64,000 nucleotides of DNA from Providencia alcalifaciens (GCF_915403165.1 NZ_OU659204.1:2046001-2110000); one strand, 5' to 3'. Shown: positions 39,995-51,931, counted from the stretch's first letter. Numbers and translations are program-made. The notes: generated from the sequence alone by a model not told the origin.

Positions 39995-41848
39995 ATGCGA
40001 CAACTCTGGGATATTTTCGCCACCGTTTTTAAGTTTAGCTGGCGAGTCATTAATTTCATTCGACAATTTGTTTTCAATGCAATTTTCTTCGTGTTGCTAT
40101 TTTTAGTGATCGGTTCTTATTCTCTCTTGCAATCTGACAGCAAGCCAGAAAAAAACTATTTTGGTGCACTGGTTGTTGATCTACAAGGTATTGTTGTTGA
40201 CCAAGTCTCTTCCCCGGATCCTTTCGGACGCATGAGCCGCGAATTGCTGGGTACCTCCAATAACTTAATGCAGGAAAACTCGCTATTCGATATCGTCGAT
40301 ACCATTCGTACCGCCGCTGACGATGACCGCATTACAGGTCTAATACTACGTTTAGATAATCTGGTTGGTGCAGATCAACCCTCCATGGCATACATTGGTA
40401 AAGCAATTGAAGAGTTTAAAGCCTCTGGGAAATCAGTCTATGCAATGGGCGATAGCTATACACAAGCGCAATATTATTTAGCTAGCTTTGCGGATGAAAT
40501 TTATCTCGCACCACATGGTGCCGTCGGGATTTACGGTTTCTCAACGGATACCCTGTATTACAAATCTTTATTAGAAAAACTCAAGGTAAGCACCCATATT
40601 TTCCGCGTTGGTACCTACAAATCTGCGGTTGAACCAATGATGCGCGATAATATGTCACCTGAAGCCCGTGAAGCTAACCTGCTTTGGTTAAATACCTTAT
40701 GGGATAATTATTTAGGATCTATCGCGGAAAATCGCCAATCTAAAGCTGAGCAAATCTTCCCGGGAGCGGATAAGCTCATTACACAACTTCGCGTAGTCAA
40801 AGGTGATACGGCACAATATGCTTTACAGCAAAAATTAGTGGATAAGATTTATACCCGCGAACAAGCCGAAAATGTGTTCTCTAATCAGTTTGGTTGGAAT
40901 AAAGAAGACAAAACATTCAATGGCATTAGCATCTATGACTACTCCACTAACATTGCCGATACAAGCAACAGCGACGGTAATATTGCGGTTATCGTAGTGC
41001 AAGGTGCCATCATGGATGGCCCTCAAACTCCCGGTATTGCAGGTGGCGAAACCCTCGCAGCTCAAATCCGTGATGCGCGTTTAAATGAAAACATTAAAGC
41101 CATCGTATTACGTGTTAATAGCCCTGGGGGAAGTGTCAGCGCTTCTGACCTGATCCGCAGTGAATTAGCCGCAGCCCGCGCCGCGAAGAAACCTGTCGTC
41201 GTATCAATGGGGGGCATGGCCGCATCAGGCGGTTACTGGATCTCAACGCCAGCCGACTACATCATTGCGAGTCCAAGCACCTTAACCGGCTCTATCGGTA
41301 TTTTCGGTGTGATCAATACCTTTGAAAGCTCATTAGAATCCATCGGCGTTTATACTGACGGTGTTTCGACTTCCCCATTAGCGGGCGTTTCTGTCACTAA
41401 AGGGATCAGCCCACAATTTTCCGATATGATGCAAATCACCATCGAAAATGGCTACCAAACCTTTATTGGTTTAGTCGCTCAATCTCGCCATAAAACACCG
41501 GAAGAAATCGATAAGATTGCTCAAGGTCGTGTTTGGATTGGTAAGGATGCCATGAAGATTGGTTTAGTCGATGAACTCGGTGATTTCGATGATGCAGTTG
41601 CAAAAGCCGCCGAATTAGCGAAAGTAAAATCTGTCGAGCTGGATTGGATGCAACCGGAACTGTCCTTTATGGATCAGTTGATCCTTGAACTGACAAGTAA
41701 CGTTCAAGTCATGATGCCTGATGCATTGCAAACATTCCTACCACCAGCGGTCGCTACTGATATTCGCCGCCAAGCTCAGTTTTTCTTAAAAATGAACGAT
41801 CCACAAAATCGTTACGCATTTTGCTTAAACTGCGCGGAAATTAACTAA
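39995..41848 (+). CDS. sppA: Signal peptide peptidase SppA (protease IV)
   Basis: 617 residues (E. coli 618). An N-terminal membrane anchor (FNAIFFVLLFLVIGSYSLL) precedes two S49 domains. The catalytic Lys is in VGTYKSAVEPMMRDNMSPEAR in the first half and the Ser in GGMAASGGYW in the second. It degrades cleaved signal peptides at the inner membrane. Confidence 0.98.
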   Translation: MRQLWDIFATVFKFSWRVINFIRQFVFNAIFFVLLFLVIGSYSLLQSDSKPEKNYFGALVVDLQGIVVDQVSSPDPFGRMSRELLGTSNNLMQENSLFDIVDTIRTAADDDRITGLILRLDNLVGADQPSMAYIGKAIEEFKASGKSVYAMGDSYTQAQYYLASFADEIYLAPHGAVGIYGFSTDTLYYKSLLEKLKVSTHIFRVGTYKSAVEPMMRDNMSPEAREANLLWLNTLWDNYLGSIAENRQSKAEQIFPGADKLITQLRVVKGDTAQYALQQKLVDKIYTREQAENVFSNQFGWNKEDKTFNGISIYDYSTNIADTSNSDGNIAVIVVQGAIMDGPQTPGIAGGETLAAQIRDARLNENIKAIVLRVNSPGGSVSASDLIRSELAAARAAKKPVVVSMGGMAASGGYWISTPADYIIASPSTLTGSIGIFGVINTFESSLESIGVYTDGVSTSPLAGVSVTKGISPQFSDMMQITIENGYQTFIGLVAQSRHKTPEEIDKIAQGRVWIGKDAMKIGLVDELGDFDDAVAKAAELAKVKSVELDWMQPELSFMDQLILELTSNVQVMMPDALQTFLPPAVATDIRRQAQFFLKMNDPQNRYAFCLNCAEIN

Positions 41849-41866
41849 TTATTCATTTCCACCCAT

Positions 41867-41900
41867 GGCTCCCCTCTCAAGGCAACCTTAGAGGGGCTGC
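41867..41900 (+). terminator. Possible sppA terminator
   Basis: CCCCTCT-CAAG / CCTT-AGAGGGG hairpin about 25 bases after the stop, without a T run. Confidence 0.4.
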
Positions 41901-42076
41901 CATTCGCGGTCAATGACGCTGGCGTAAACTGAAGTTGCCATCACAACAATCTGCAATATCTTGTTTTATCCATAGATTATCTCCAGTAAATAAGCCAAAA
42001 TCCTTATAATCCAAATTATTCACACACAGAATTTCTTATTCATACAGAACTTCATCTGTCATCGTTAGGTAACAAA

Positions 42077-43096
42077 ATGCAGAAGAAATCGATTTATGTC
42101 GTTTATACGGGTGGCACCATCGGCATGCGCCATTCTCCTCAAGGCTATATTCCTGTTTCTGGTCACCTACAGGCACAATTAGCCCAAATGCCTGAGTTTC
42201 ATCGCCCTGAAATGCCAACATTTACGATTCGTGAACATCAGCCGTTAATCGACTCTTCGGACATTACACCAGAAGATTGGCAAAATATTGCCGATGACAT
42301 CAGTGAAAATTACGATAAATATGATGGTTTTGTGATCCTTCATGGCACTGACACCATGGCATTTACCGCTTCTGCTCTCTCCTTTATGTTTGAAAACTTG
42401 AAGAAGCCGATTATTGTGACAGGGTCACAGATTCCACTGGAAGCGCTACGCTCCGATGGGCAAACCAACCTGCTTAATGCCCTCTATTTAGCGGCAAACT
42501 ATCCAGTCAACGAAGTGGGTTTATTCTTCAATAACAAACTGTACCGCGGTAACCGCACAGTGAAAGCCCATGCCGATGGTTTTGAAGCTTTCACCTCGCC
42601 AAACTGTTCCCCATTGATGGAAGCCGGTATTCATATCCGTGCTTTCAATGCCTGCCCTGCACCGATTGGTGTTGGCGAATTAAAAACCCATCGCATTACT
42701 CCGCAGCCCATTGGAGTTGTCACGCTCTACCCGGGGTTATCGATAGAAATCGTACGAAATATTCTTCAGCAACCGGTTAAAGCGCTAATCTTGCGCTCTT
42801 ACGGTGTTGGTAATGCCCCTCAGCAACCGGAGCTTCTGCGTATTCTTCGTGAAGCGACTTCTCGCGGCATTATTGTCGTAAACCTCACCCAATGTATTTC
42901 TGGGCGGGTAAATATGGAAGGTTACGCCACAGGACATGCATTAGCAGAATCTGGAGTGATCAGTGGTTTTGATATGACTTTTGAAGCGGCATTGAGTAAA
43001 TTACATTACTTACTAAGCCAAGATTATACCTCTGAGCTTATTCGAGAATTAATGCAGAATAACTTGCGTGGTGAATTAAGCTACGCCGATGAATAA
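42077..43096 (+). CDS. ansA: Cytoplasmic L-asparaginase I
   Basis: 339 residues. The first catalytic Thr is in YTGGTIGM (residue ~14), and HGTDTMAFTASALSFM holds the second Thr-Asp pair. It lacks a signal peptide, which distinguishes it from periplasmic AnsB. It lies 23 bases ahead of pncA, as in E. coli, so the two are likely one transcript. Confidence 0.97.
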   Translation: MQKKSIYVVYTGGTIGMRHSPQGYIPVSGHLQAQLAQMPEFHRPEMPTFTIREHQPLIDSSDITPEDWQNIADDISENYDKYDGFVILHGTDTMAFTASALSFMFENLKKPIIVTGSQIPLEALRSDGQTNLLNALYLAANYPVNEVGLFFNNKLYRGNRTVKAHADGFEAFTSPNCSPLMEAGIHIRAFNACPAPIGVGELKTHRITPQPIGVVTLYPGLSIEIVRNILQQPVKALILRSYGVGNAPQQPELLRILREATSRGIIVVNLTQCISGRVNMEGYATGHALAESGVISGFDMTFEAALSKLHYLLSQDYTSELIRELMQNNLRGELSYADE

Positions 43097-43119
43097 GCCC
43101 TAACTTACTGAGAAAAAAG

Positions 43120-43740
43120 ATGAAATCAGCGTTACTGTTAGTCGACTTACAAAATGATTTTTGTACTGGCGGAGCTCTCGCTGTAAAACAAAGCGAACAG
43201 GTTATTGAAACCGCTAACCAAGTTATTGAACAATGCCAAAAACAGGGTATCACGGTGATCGCCAGCCAAGATTGGCATCCAGAAAACCATCTCAGTTTTG
43301 CCGCGAACTCTGGCCAACCTGTTGGCACCCTTGGTGAGCTTAATGGATTACCACAGGTCTGGTGGCCAATTCACTGCGTACAAGGCTCCCATGGCGCTGA
43401 TTTTCATCCAGAGCTTAATCGCCAAGCTATTCAAAAGGTATTTACTAAAGGTGAAAATCCGCAGGTAGATAGCTACAGCGCCTTTTTTGATAATGATCGA
43501 ATCAGCCAAACTGAACTTCATTCATGGCTTCAGCTGCAACAAATCAGCCATTTAATGATTATGGGCATTGCGACCGACTATTGTGTGAAGTTTACTGTAC
43601 TGGACGCGCTGAGACTGGGATACCGCGTTGATGTGCTAACGGATGGGTGCCGTGGTGTTAATCTAGCCCCTGAGGATAGCCAGAAGGCGTTAGCAGAAAT
43701 GCAGAGTGCGGGTGCTAAGTTAGTGATATTGCCACTCTAG
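43120..43740 (+). CDS. pncA: Nicotinamidase
   Basis: 206 residues. The catalytic triad is visible: Asp in LLVDLQNDFCTGG, Lys in FTKGENPQVDSYSAFFDN and Cys in GIATDYCVKFT. A metal site is in ASQDWHPENHLSF. It hydrolyses nicotinamide to nicotinate in NAD salvage. Confidence 0.97.
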   Translation: MKSALLLVDLQNDFCTGGALAVKQSEQVIETANQVIEQCQKQGITVIASQDWHPENHLSFAANSGQPVGTLGELNGLPQVWWPIHCVQGSHGADFHPELNRQAIQKVFTKGENPQVDSYSAFFDNDRISQTELHSWLQLQQISHLMIMGIATDYCVKFTVLDALRLGYRVDVLTDGCRGVNLAPEDSQKALAEMQSAGAKLVILPL

Positions 43741-43776
43741 CGTTTCCATCACCCTACTAATGGGTTTCAAATTTTG

Positions 43777-43796
43777 GCCCTGCTAATTTGCAGGGC
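43777..43796. terminator. Terminator between pncA and yeaC
   Basis: GCCCTGC / GCAGGGC hairpin with T-rich tails on both sides, between convergent genes. Confidence 0.65.
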
Positions 43797-43804
43797 TAAA
43801 TATT

Positions 43805-44098
43805 TTATTCGTCGCTTTCTTGCGGTTTCAATGTCGCTAACCGATCCCCTTGAAAAAGCGCTTTTAATTCTTGTTTGCTCTTCATGGTAATTTGACCGTC
43901 AGTACCGACCGTCATATGCTCCGCATCATGATTATGGCGAGACTGCCATAACATCACCATCTGCAACGTATTTTCTTTCTGCTCTGGCGTTAATGCTACA
44001 CCATCTGGCCATTTGCCCAACTCCACTGCAGTCACTAAACGCTGGTAAATTTCAGGGGTCATGACAGACAGTAATTGTTCTATTTGTTGTGCATCCAT
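43805..44098 (-). CDS. yeaC: DUF1315 protein YeaC
   Basis: 97 residues from ATG 44098 (MDAQQIEQLLSVMTPEIYQR), close to E. coli YeaC (90). An upstream in-frame start at 44125 would add nine residues with no family support. The segment LVTAVELGKWPDGVALTPEQKEN is diagnostic. The function is unknown. It lies upstream of pncA and next to msrB, as in E. coli. Confidence 0.9.
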   Translation of the reverse strand: MDAQQIEQLLSVMTPEIYQRLVTAVELGKWPDGVALTPEQKENTLQMVMLWQSRHNHDAEHMTVGTDGQITMKSKQELKALFQGDRLATLKPQESDE

Positions 44099-44230
44099 TT
44101 CTACGCTCACGTTACGCCTCATCACATCAATTTAGTAGCAATCAATATAATTATTTTTTATTGTCTTTTGAATAATCAGCTGAATCGTTATTGCTGAATA
44201 TATTTTCACACTTCAGCAAGCTTCAGCTCC

Positions 44231-44644
44231 TTATCCGGCGGTCTTTTCACCCGTTTGGTCATCCGTAAAACTTAGCGATGCTGAATTTATGCAGTAACGC
44301 TGTCCGGTTGGTTGTGGGCCATCAGGAAATACATGTCCAAGGTGCGAATTGCAATTGCCACAGCGCACTTCAATACGATGCATTCCATGAGAAAAATCTT
44401 CGATAAATTTTATCAAACTTTCATCAATTGGTTGAAAGAAACTCGGCCATCCGCAGCCTGCATCAAATTTGGTCTCAGAAAGGAATAAAGGGGTTCCACA
44501 ACAGAGACATTCATACACGCCATCTTTACGGTTATGCAATAATTGACCACTAAATGGGGGCTCTGTGCCAGCTTGTTGTGTGACATACAGTTGGACTTGG
44601 TTAAGCTTTGATAAATCAACAACTTGCTTATCTTTATTCGACAT
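44231..44644 (-). CDS. msrB: Peptide methionine-R-sulfoxide reductase MsrB
   Basis: 137 residues. The two zinc CxxC pairs are CLCCG and CGNC, and the catalytic Cys is in [11 protein letters not shown] near the C-terminus. It reduces methionine-R-sulfoxide in proteins. It diverges from gapA, as in E. coli. Confidence 0.97.
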   Translation of the reverse strand: MSNKDKQVVDLSKLNQVQLYVTQQAGTEPPFSGQLLHNRKDGVYECLCCGTPLFLSETKFDAGCGWPSFFQPIDESLIKFIEDFSHGMHRIEVRCGNCNSHLGHVFPDGPQPTGQRYCINSASLSFTDDQTGEKTAG

Positions 44645-44774
44645 CGATTACCTACTCTTTTTCAAAAAGATGCGCATTAAAGCCATTTCGCATCCATTTC
44701 AAGCAACAAAAACTTAACAACGCTCAGTGGAAAACTATTCTAGACTATTAAGGTTAGAACTTTACGGTTTGATT

Positions 44775-44790
44775 TGTGATGAGCCTCACA
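44775..44790. promoter_or_regulatory. Perfect CRP consensus box
   Basis: TGTGATGAGCCTCACA matches TGTGA-N6-TCACA at all ten conserved positions. It lies 131 bases from msrB and 211 from gapA and can act on either. CRP control of gapA is known in E. coli. Confidence 0.75.
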
Positions 44791-44927
44791 TATATCACTG
44801 ATGGATGGTTTCATTATGCTGAACAATCCCGATAATACGTGCGGCTGTATTTGCTGCTGAAGTGACTGACAAATATGCAGATAGTGGTATCAGAATTGAT
44901 TTTTTTCAATAATTGACACGATTCCGC

Positions 44928-44955
44928 TTGACGGCTGGCAAGGTTTTGGTAACTT
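44928..44955 (+). promoter_or_regulatory. gapA promoter
   Basis: TTGACG and TAACTT separated by 16 bases, within the sequence ATTCCGCTTGACGGCTGGCA. It closely follows my memory of the E. coli gapA P1 promoter. It lies 46 bases before the start codon. Confidence 0.65.
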
Positions 44956-44958
44956 TAA

Positions 44959-45996
<1,038 letters not shown>

Positions 45997-46021
45997 GAGC
46001 TGTTTAGCTATTAGTCTGACT

Positions 46022-46045
46022 GAGCCGCCTCTTGGCGGCTCTTTT
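46022..46045 (+). terminator. Terminator of gapA
   Basis: GAGCCGCC-TCTT-GGCGGCTC followed by TTTT, 26 bases after the stop. Confidence 0.92.
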
Positions 46046-46245
46046 GTATCTGCGTGTATTACAAAAAGCCACATCCCAGCTCAATATACTCCAAGCTGTG
46101 TCCCCCGCGTCATTCAATGCCACTTGCAGTATCGTGAGTTTGTTATATTGTTATTTCTAGTTACAGCCCTATTTATAGGCGCAGTTCAATTTATAGTCGC
46201 TGATTTAGGTCGTGATGATGGACCAACAACCACAGGCGCAAGACA

Positions 46246-47139
46246 ATGCATGATAAAATTTTTGCTTTACCTGTTATCAAACAAATTTCCCCTTACATTA
46301 CCCAACGTCAACTTGGGGATTTACCACTGATCGTCATTTCGCACCCAAAAGTACGTGGTGCCGTGAGCCTACAAGGTGCCCACTTAATTGACTGGCAACC
46401 CGCGGGCCAAAAACCCTGTCTTTGGTTAAGTCCCGAAAGTGCGTTTAAAGAAGGAGTTGCCATTCGTGGCGGCATTCCTATTTGCTGGCCATGGTTTGGT
46501 CCTGTAAATAGCCCTAGTCACGGATTTGCCCGTATTTTACCTTGGCAATTTACAGCACATAATGAACATGATTGTGGGGTCATTCTCACTTTTACCCTGA
46601 CGGACAACGAATACACCCGCAAACTATGGCCTCATGAATTCACGCTGATCTTACGAATGAAGCTCGGGGAAACCTGCGAGCTTGAATTAGAAAGCTACGG
46701 TGATTTTGAGGCTACCGCCGCATTACACAGCTATTTCAATATCAGTGATATCCAAAAAACCACCGTTTATGGTCTTGGCGGGCATTACATCGATAAAGTC
46801 GCAGATAGAGAAGCCTATATTTCAGAGCCATTGAAATTTAATAAGCACACTGACCGCATATACACCGAGCCAGAAGAATATAGCCTATTACGTGATGATG
46901 GCTGGAATCGCACCATTGAGTTACATCATTATCATCACAGTGATGTGGTGTGCTGGAACCCTTGGGCGGAATTATCGTGCAGCATGCAGGATATGCCGAA
47001 TAATGGTTACAAACAGATGGTTTGTGTGGAAACGGCTCGCATTCATGTGCCAATGAAATCCGAAGCGCAAAGCCCTTCTCGCCTTTCTCTCGTGATGGTA
47101 TGCCGCGAAAATAAACCGCAGCCACAGCAAGAACAATAA
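46246..47139 (+). CDS. yeaD: Glucose-6-phosphate 1-epimerase (aldose-1-epimerase-like) YeaD
   Basis: 297 residues. The family segments HPKVRGAVSLQGAHLIDWQPAG, LWLSPESAFKEGVAIRGGIP and ALHSYFNI (with the active-site His) are present. It interconverts anomers of hexose-6-phosphates. It follows gapA, as in E. coli. Confidence 0.95.
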   Translation: MHDKIFALPVIKQISPYITQRQLGDLPLIVISHPKVRGAVSLQGAHLIDWQPAGQKPCLWLSPESAFKEGVAIRGGIPICWPWFGPVNSPSHGFARILPWQFTAHNEHDCGVILTFTLTDNEYTRKLWPHEFTLILRMKLGETCELELESYGDFEATAALHSYFNISDIQKTTVYGLGGHYIDKVADREAYISEPLKFNKHTDRIYTEPEEYSLLRDDGWNRTIELHHYHHSDVVCWNPWAELSCSMQDMPNNGYKQMVCVETARIHVPMKSEAQSPSRLSLVMVCRENKPQPQQEQ

Positions 47140-47184
47140 ATATCAAACCACGCGTAGAATAAGCGTAAGAATAAATGCAAAAAT

Positions 47185-47220
47185 AAAACCCCAAAATAGC
47201 CTAGCCATTTTGGGGTTTTT
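47185..47220. terminator. Bidirectional terminator between yeaD and mipA
   Basis: AAAACCCCAAAAT / ATTTTGGGGTTTT stem, T run on both strands, between convergent genes. Confidence 0.93.
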
Positions 47221-47241
47221 CATTCTATTCCAGCGTATGAA

Positions 47242-47994
47242 TTAGAAGGTGTAAGTCACACCGCTCCACATAATCGCTGAATAGGATTTATTTACCATTG
47301 GGCTGTCTTTCACTTCACTAGACAGTTTATCAACACGACCCAGCGCAAACAGTGACCAGCTGTCTGTCATACGGTAATTAGCTGACAACTCCATATACGG
47401 TGTCCAGCTTGAACTTGGTTCATAACGTTTTAACCCGCTATTTGCAGATTCTTTGGATGTCACACCGAACTCATAACGGTTCAGTTTCGCGCTATCCCAC
47501 TTGATACCTAAACCTGGCGTTAACGACCAGTTATCACCTTTAAATGCATACAGGTAAGCTGCTTCCGCACGCATCCCTTCGCTTTCCCATAACATGTCGA
47601 GAGAGCCATTGAAACGCAATGTACCCCAGTCTGCATTATGACGGTAAGTAAAGCCGCCCATCACAGTATCACGACGGCGATCCAGCTTACGCATGTCGGC
47701 ATTATCATTATCTTTTGGCTTAAAGAAATGTGGGTAGTAATAAGCATCCAAAGACAACTGATCAACTTTATCATTCCATAGGTAGTAACCTACAGCCAAT
47801 GTGCGGAAGTAAAAATTTTCACTTTCATAATTTACAACAGGAACTGGCGTAATATAGTCGCTAGTTTTGATGCCTTTATAAGGTGTTGATTGCGCTAATA
47901 CAGAGCCACCAACAGACCAAGTTCCAGCAAATGCAGCAGTTGAAGCCGCACTTAACGCAATGGCAAGTGTGGTCATTTTGATTGTTTTAGACAT
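47242..47994 (-). CDS. mipA: MipA/OmpV-family outer-membrane protein
   Basis: 250 residues. A signal peptide (MSKTIKMTTLAIALSAAS) is cleaved after AFA. Alternating beta strands follow, ending in the terminal aromatic signature SAIMWSGVTYTF. E. coli MipA bridges murein synthase PBP1B and the hydrolase MltA. Position next to yeaD is conserved. Confidence 0.93.
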   Translation of the reverse strand: MSKTIKMTTLAIALSAASTAAFAGTWSVGGSVLAQSTPYKGIKTSDYITPVPVVNYESENFYFRTLAVGYYLWNDKVDQLSLDAYYYPHFFKPKDNDNADMRKLDRRRDTVMGGFTYRHNADWGTLRFNGSLDMLWESEGMRAEAAYLYAFKGDNWSLTPGLGIKWDSAKLNRYEFGVTSKESANSGLKRYEPSSSWTPYMELSANYRMTDSWSLFALGRVDKLSSEVKDSPMVNKSYSAIMWSGVTYTF

Positions 47995-48163
47995 TTTAAA
48001 TTAAACCCAAATTATTCAGATGAAGTTAACAATAAACAATGAATAACGTGGGAAATTTCACCCACGTTAATGAGATGGTTCACATTTAAAGCTAAATTAC
48101 TTTGATTGTCTATCTTTCTCAATCAAGAATATAAGCCAGGCGAATGAATGAGGTGCTTTTTTA

Positions 48164-49228
48164 TTAAAAATCAATAGGTACGCGACGTGCTAACGCACAT
48201 AATAATTCGTAACCGATTGTGCCCGCCGACTGTGCCACATCATCAACAGGTAAGTTTTCACCCCACAGTTCCACTTGAGAGCCAATAGCAGCTTCAGGAC
48301 AGTCACTAATATCAATCGTTAGCATATCCATGGAAACCGCACCTAACAACGCGCAACGCTGCCCCTGACACCAAACTGGCGTTCCGGTTGGTGCATGGCG
48401 AGGGTAGCCATCGGCATAACCACAAGCGACCGTTGCGATTCGCATCGGTTTTTCTGACGTAAATTTACTACCGTAACCAATGGATTGACCTGCTTCAATA
48501 TCATGTACAGCGATAATTTCCGATTGCAGCGTCATCGCCGCTTTTAAACCATATTCAGCAATATCGCTCCATTTACCACTTGGAGACGCACCATACAGCA
48601 CAATTCCAGCCCGAACCCAATCATAATGAGTATTTTTATGCCATAAAACTGCCCCCGAATTCGCAATGCTGGTCGGTAGTGATAGCGGAGCAAATTGTTG
48701 CATTTTCTCTAACGGCGCTTGTGTTCCCTCAACCAAATCTGAATTTGCAAAATGGCTCATTAGCGTCACATCAGCAACATTTTCCATTTGGCTCAGTTGA
48801 GACACAATATCCGTATACTCATCTACCGAGAAACCTAGGCGATTCATCCCGCTATTGAGCTTAATGTACACAGAAATGGGTTTGCTCAGTGATGCTTGTT
48901 CAATGGCGGCTAACTGCCAGCGACTGTGTACGCTGGTTGTTAACTGATACTGGTCAATAACAGTCAGATCACCCGTTTGGAAAAAACCTTCCAATAATAG
49001 AATTGGCCCCTTCCAACCTTCATTTCGCAATAAAATGGCTTCGTGGAGATCTAAAACGGCAAAACCATCAGAATCTTTTAGTCCTCGCCAAATTCGTTTA
49101 ATGCCATGGCCATAACCATCCGCTTTCATGACTGACCAGATCTTCGCTTGACCGATTTTCTGACGGACCACCGCTAAGTTATGTTCTAAATTATGTTGAT
49201 GAATGACAGCACGGATTGGGCGTGGCAT
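48164..49228 (-). CDS. dadX: Alanine racemase (catabolic DadX type by context)
   Basis: 354 residues. The PLP lysine is in VMKADGYGHG (residue ~34), and the catalytic Tyr region is GYGSKFTSEKPMRIATVACGYADGYPRH. It lies 37 bases downstream of dadA, so it is probably the DadX partner that feeds D-alanine to DadA. It could also be the only alanine racemase of the cell; sequence alone cannot decide. Confidence 0.95.
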   Translation of the reverse strand: MPRPIRAVIHQHNLEHNLAVVRQKIGQAKIWSVMKADGYGHGIKRIWRGLKDSDGFAVLDLHEAILLRNEGWKGPILLLEGFFQTGDLTVIDQYQLTTSVHSRWQLAAIEQASLSKPISVYIKLNSGMNRLGFSVDEYTDIVSQLSQMENVADVTLMSHFANSDLVEGTQAPLEKMQQFAPLSLPTSIANSGAVLWHKNTHYDWVRAGIVLYGASPSGKWSDIAEYGLKAAMTLQSEIIAVHDIEAGQSIGYGSKFTSEKPMRIATVACGYADGYPRHAPTGTPVWCQGQRCALLGAVSMDMLTIDISDCPEAAIGSQVELWGENLPVDDVAQSAGTIGYELLCALARRVPIDF

Positions 49229-49265
49229 TGCGATTCCTTTTATTATTGATATTTTCGTCGCTCAA

Positions 49266-50567
49266 TTAACGCGCAGGCGATAAGTGACCAGTGCTGACTA
49301 ATTTCGTATTAAAACCATCGGTATATCTGAATACCGATAAATCATCCGCAGCGATGTCTGGCGTATTCCCTGAAATTAAGTCAGCCAATAATTTGCCAGA
49401 GCCGCAAGCCATTGTCCAACCTAAGGTTCCATGCCCCGTATTCAAATACAAATTGCTAAATTCTGTCGGCCCAACAATCGGGGTTCCGTCCGGTGTCATT
49501 GGACGTAATCCTGTCCAAAACTGGGCTTGGCTAATATCTCCGCCACCTTGATACAAATCTTGTACCACCATTTTCAGGGTTTCACAGCGTTTTTTCAGTA
49601 CATCAAGATTAAAACCAACCACTTCCGCCATTCCCCCGACGCGAATACGCTGATCAAACCGTGTCACTGCAATTTTATAGGTTTCATCCAGCACGGTAGA
49701 AACGGGGGCGCGTGATTCATCGATGATTGGCATCGTCAATGAGTAACCTTTCAGAGGGTAAACAGGAATTTTCACCAATTGCTGCAATATCTGAGTGGAA
49801 TATGAGCCCATGGCAACGACATATTGATCCGCCAGCAAAATGTCCCCATCAACCTTAATACCACTGATGCGTTTGCCATCCGTCAAAATTTGTTCCACAT
49901 GACAACCAAAACGGAATGTAACCCCGGCTTGCTCCGCCATTTTTGCCAGTTTTTTAGTAAATTGCTGGCAATCACCCGTTTCATCGTTTGGTAAGCGTAG
50001 ACCCCCTGTCAGCTTATCTTTTACAAAAGCCAATGCAGGCTCAGCTGTAATGAGCTGTTCTGAGGTCAGTAATTCGTATGGCACACCTTCTTGCTGTAAA
50101 ACCGCAATATCATTGGCAGCATTATCAAACTGTTTTGCAGTTCTAAACAACTGTAACGTACCGCCTTGGCGACCTTCATAGCCAATACCGGTATCGGCTC
50201 TAAGTTGGCGAATGCAATCACGACTATATTCTGCGATCCGCACCATACGGCTTTTATTCATGGTGTAGTGCTGCATGTCGCAGTTTTTTAGCATTTGCCA
50301 CATCCAGCGTAATTGGAACAGGCTACCGTCGGGTCTGATCGCTAAAGGGGCATGTTTTTCAAACATCCATTTTACGGCTTTAAGAGGGATCCCCGGAGCA
50401 CCCCACGGGGTTGCATATCCTGGAGAAATTTGTCCAGCATTACCTGCACTGGTTTCTTCAGCCACATCAAGCTGTCTATCAATGACACAAACTTCATGCC
50501 CTTCTTGTGCTAGATACCACGCAGTAGTAACACCAATAACGCCAGCACCTAAAACGAGAACTTTCAT
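49266..50567 (-). CDS. dadA: D-amino-acid dehydrogenase small subunit DadA
   Basis: 433 residues from ATG 50567 ([20 protein letters not shown]), chosen over an in-frame start 12 bases upstream because the family begins at the FAD-binding motif. Other motifs are [28 protein letters not shown] and [16 protein letters not shown]. It oxidises D-alanine to pyruvate and feeds electrons to quinone at the inner membrane. Confidence 0.97.
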   Translation of the reverse strand: MKVLVLGAGVIGVTTAWYLAQEGHEVCVIDRQLDVAEETSAGNAGQISPGYATPWGAPGIPLKAVKWMFEKHAPLAIRPDGSLFQLRWMWQMLKNCDMQHYTMNKSRMVRIAEYSRDCIRQLRADTGIGYEGRQGGTLQLFRTAKQFDNAANDIAVLQQEGVPYELLTSEQLITAEPALAFVKDKLTGGLRLPNDETGDCQQFTKKLAKMAEQAGVTFRFGCHVEQILTDGKRISGIKVDGDILLADQYVVAMGSYSTQILQQLVKIPVYPLKGYSLTMPIIDESRAPVSTVLDETYKIAVTRFDQRIRVGGMAEVVGFNLDVLKKRCETLKMVVQDLYQGGGDISQAQFWTGLRPMTPDGTPIVGPTEFSNLYLNTGHGTLGWTMACGSGKLLADLISGNTPDIAADDLSVFRYTDGFNTKLVSTGHLSPAR

Positions 50568-50945
50568 AGAACCCCTCAAGAGAACAAAATGGAATTACTG
50601 TTAGCATAATATTCTAGTTTTTATTTTCCAATACAGTTGATTAACATTTTTAACAAAAAAGTCAAATCCTCTATCAAATTTAGGTTCTCTTAAATTCAGT
50701 GAAATTTTATTCTATAATCCAAAAATAGAATTAACCATTTTAAATCTTATTAATCAATTAATTAAATTTAAATCATAGGAATAAACCCTAACTAAATACT
50801 GAGCTAAACAGAATTTTATATTCATTGATCAAAAGATTATTCCATTTCAATATTTAGAAGCTAAATATCGAATAACTCACTACGCCAGATAATCGCATGG
50901 TTAAACTCCAATTTAATAGATGATTACGCTAATCAGTGGTCAAAA
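50568..50945. other. dadA upstream region
   Basis: About 380 very AT-rich bases before the fadR terminator. It presumably holds the dadA promoter; Lrp and CRP control known in E. coli cannot be confirmed here. No gene is seen. Confidence 0.55.
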
Positions 50946-50979
50946 ACAAAAAAAGCCAGTGCAAGGCACTGGCTTTTTG
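50946..50979 (-). terminator. Terminator of fadR
   Basis: AAAAGCCAGTGC / GCACTGGCTTTT stem with a T tract on the minus strand (also T-rich on the plus strand), just after the fadR stop. Confidence 0.9.
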
Positions 50980-50994
50980 TTCGAAAATGGCGAG

Positions 50995-51711
50995 TTAAAT
51001 ATTACTGGCGAGATCAGATGGCATATTACTTTGCATGTTATGCCAAATAATTCCGCTGTCTTTACCGTAGTTTCTGACGCAATCCATAATGCGGTCATAG
51101 GCTTGCTCACGGCATAAATTGCTCAGCTGTTGGTAAAAACTTAACGCTAAACGACGTGCTTCAGGGTTAGAAAAATAATAACGCCCAACTCGTGTGTATA
51201 ACCCTCTTAATCCATTAATAATCAGACCATAGATAGGATTACCTGACGCAAAGGCCAGTCCACGGAAAATGTTGTAATCCAAATCACTAAATGCATCTGA
51301 ATTGTCTTCAACTTTATCTTTACCCGATAACACTTCTAATGAGGCTTCTGGATCATTACGAAATGCGGTACGAATAAAAATAGCAGCGATATTAGTACGT
51401 ACTGCCAATAAGTTATCAATTAACTGAGGCACACGGTCATGATCGAGTTTCGCCAGCGTCTCCAGAATGTTTAATCCTGAAGTTTCCCAGTAGTTATTGA
51501 CCTTGGTTGGTTTACCATGTTGAATAGTTAACCACCCGTCACGGGCTAAACGCTGTAAAACTTCACGCAATGTAGTACGGGTTACGCCGATTAATTCAGA
51601 TAGCTCACGCTCCGCGGGTAAGATAGATCCTGGAGGAAAACGATTGTTCCAAATACTCTCAATAATGTACTCTTCCGCAAAACCTGCCGGACTTTGAGCT
51701 TTAATAACCAT
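50995..51711 (-). CDS. fadR: Fatty-acid metabolism regulator FadR
   Basis: 238 residues from ATG 51711 ([20 protein letters not shown]), the known family start; an upstream in-frame start at 51756 is rejected. The GntR-type winged helix [20 protein letters not shown] and the C-terminal acyl-CoA-binding helical domain ([20 protein letters not shown]) are well conserved. It represses fad and activates fab genes. It diverges from nhaB, as in E. coli. Confidence 0.98.
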   Translation of the reverse strand: MVIKAQSPAGFAEEYIIESIWNNRFPPGSILPAERELSELIGVTRTTLREVLQRLARDGWLTIQHGKPTKVNNYWETSGLNILETLAKLDHDRVPQLIDNLLAVRTNIAAIFIRTAFRNDPEASLEVLSGKDKVEDNSDAFSDLDYNIFRGLAFASGNPIYGLIINGLRGLYTRVGRYYFSNPEARRLALSFYQQLSNLCREQAYDRIMDCVRNYGKDSGIIWHNMQSNMPSDLASNI

Positions 51712-51931
51712 ATTTTTATTATTCCAAACATTTTTAGACGGACTACGCGAAAGCATACCAGATTGTCACAATCTGAGATAGTTAGCTTTCTAATAAACCG
51801 CAGGTGAATCGTAAAAACCCCATATAATTAATGGATTATCTATTAGCAAATAAGCTTAAATTCTATAAAAGATAAGAGTAGTATGTAACGCGCTGTCACA
51901 CAACACCAGTTAAAGAGGATTAAAAATCATA

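Noticed and set aside
46124..46330. 68-residue frame before yeaD
   Set aside because: It overlaps yeaD in another frame and starts at TTG without a ribosome site.
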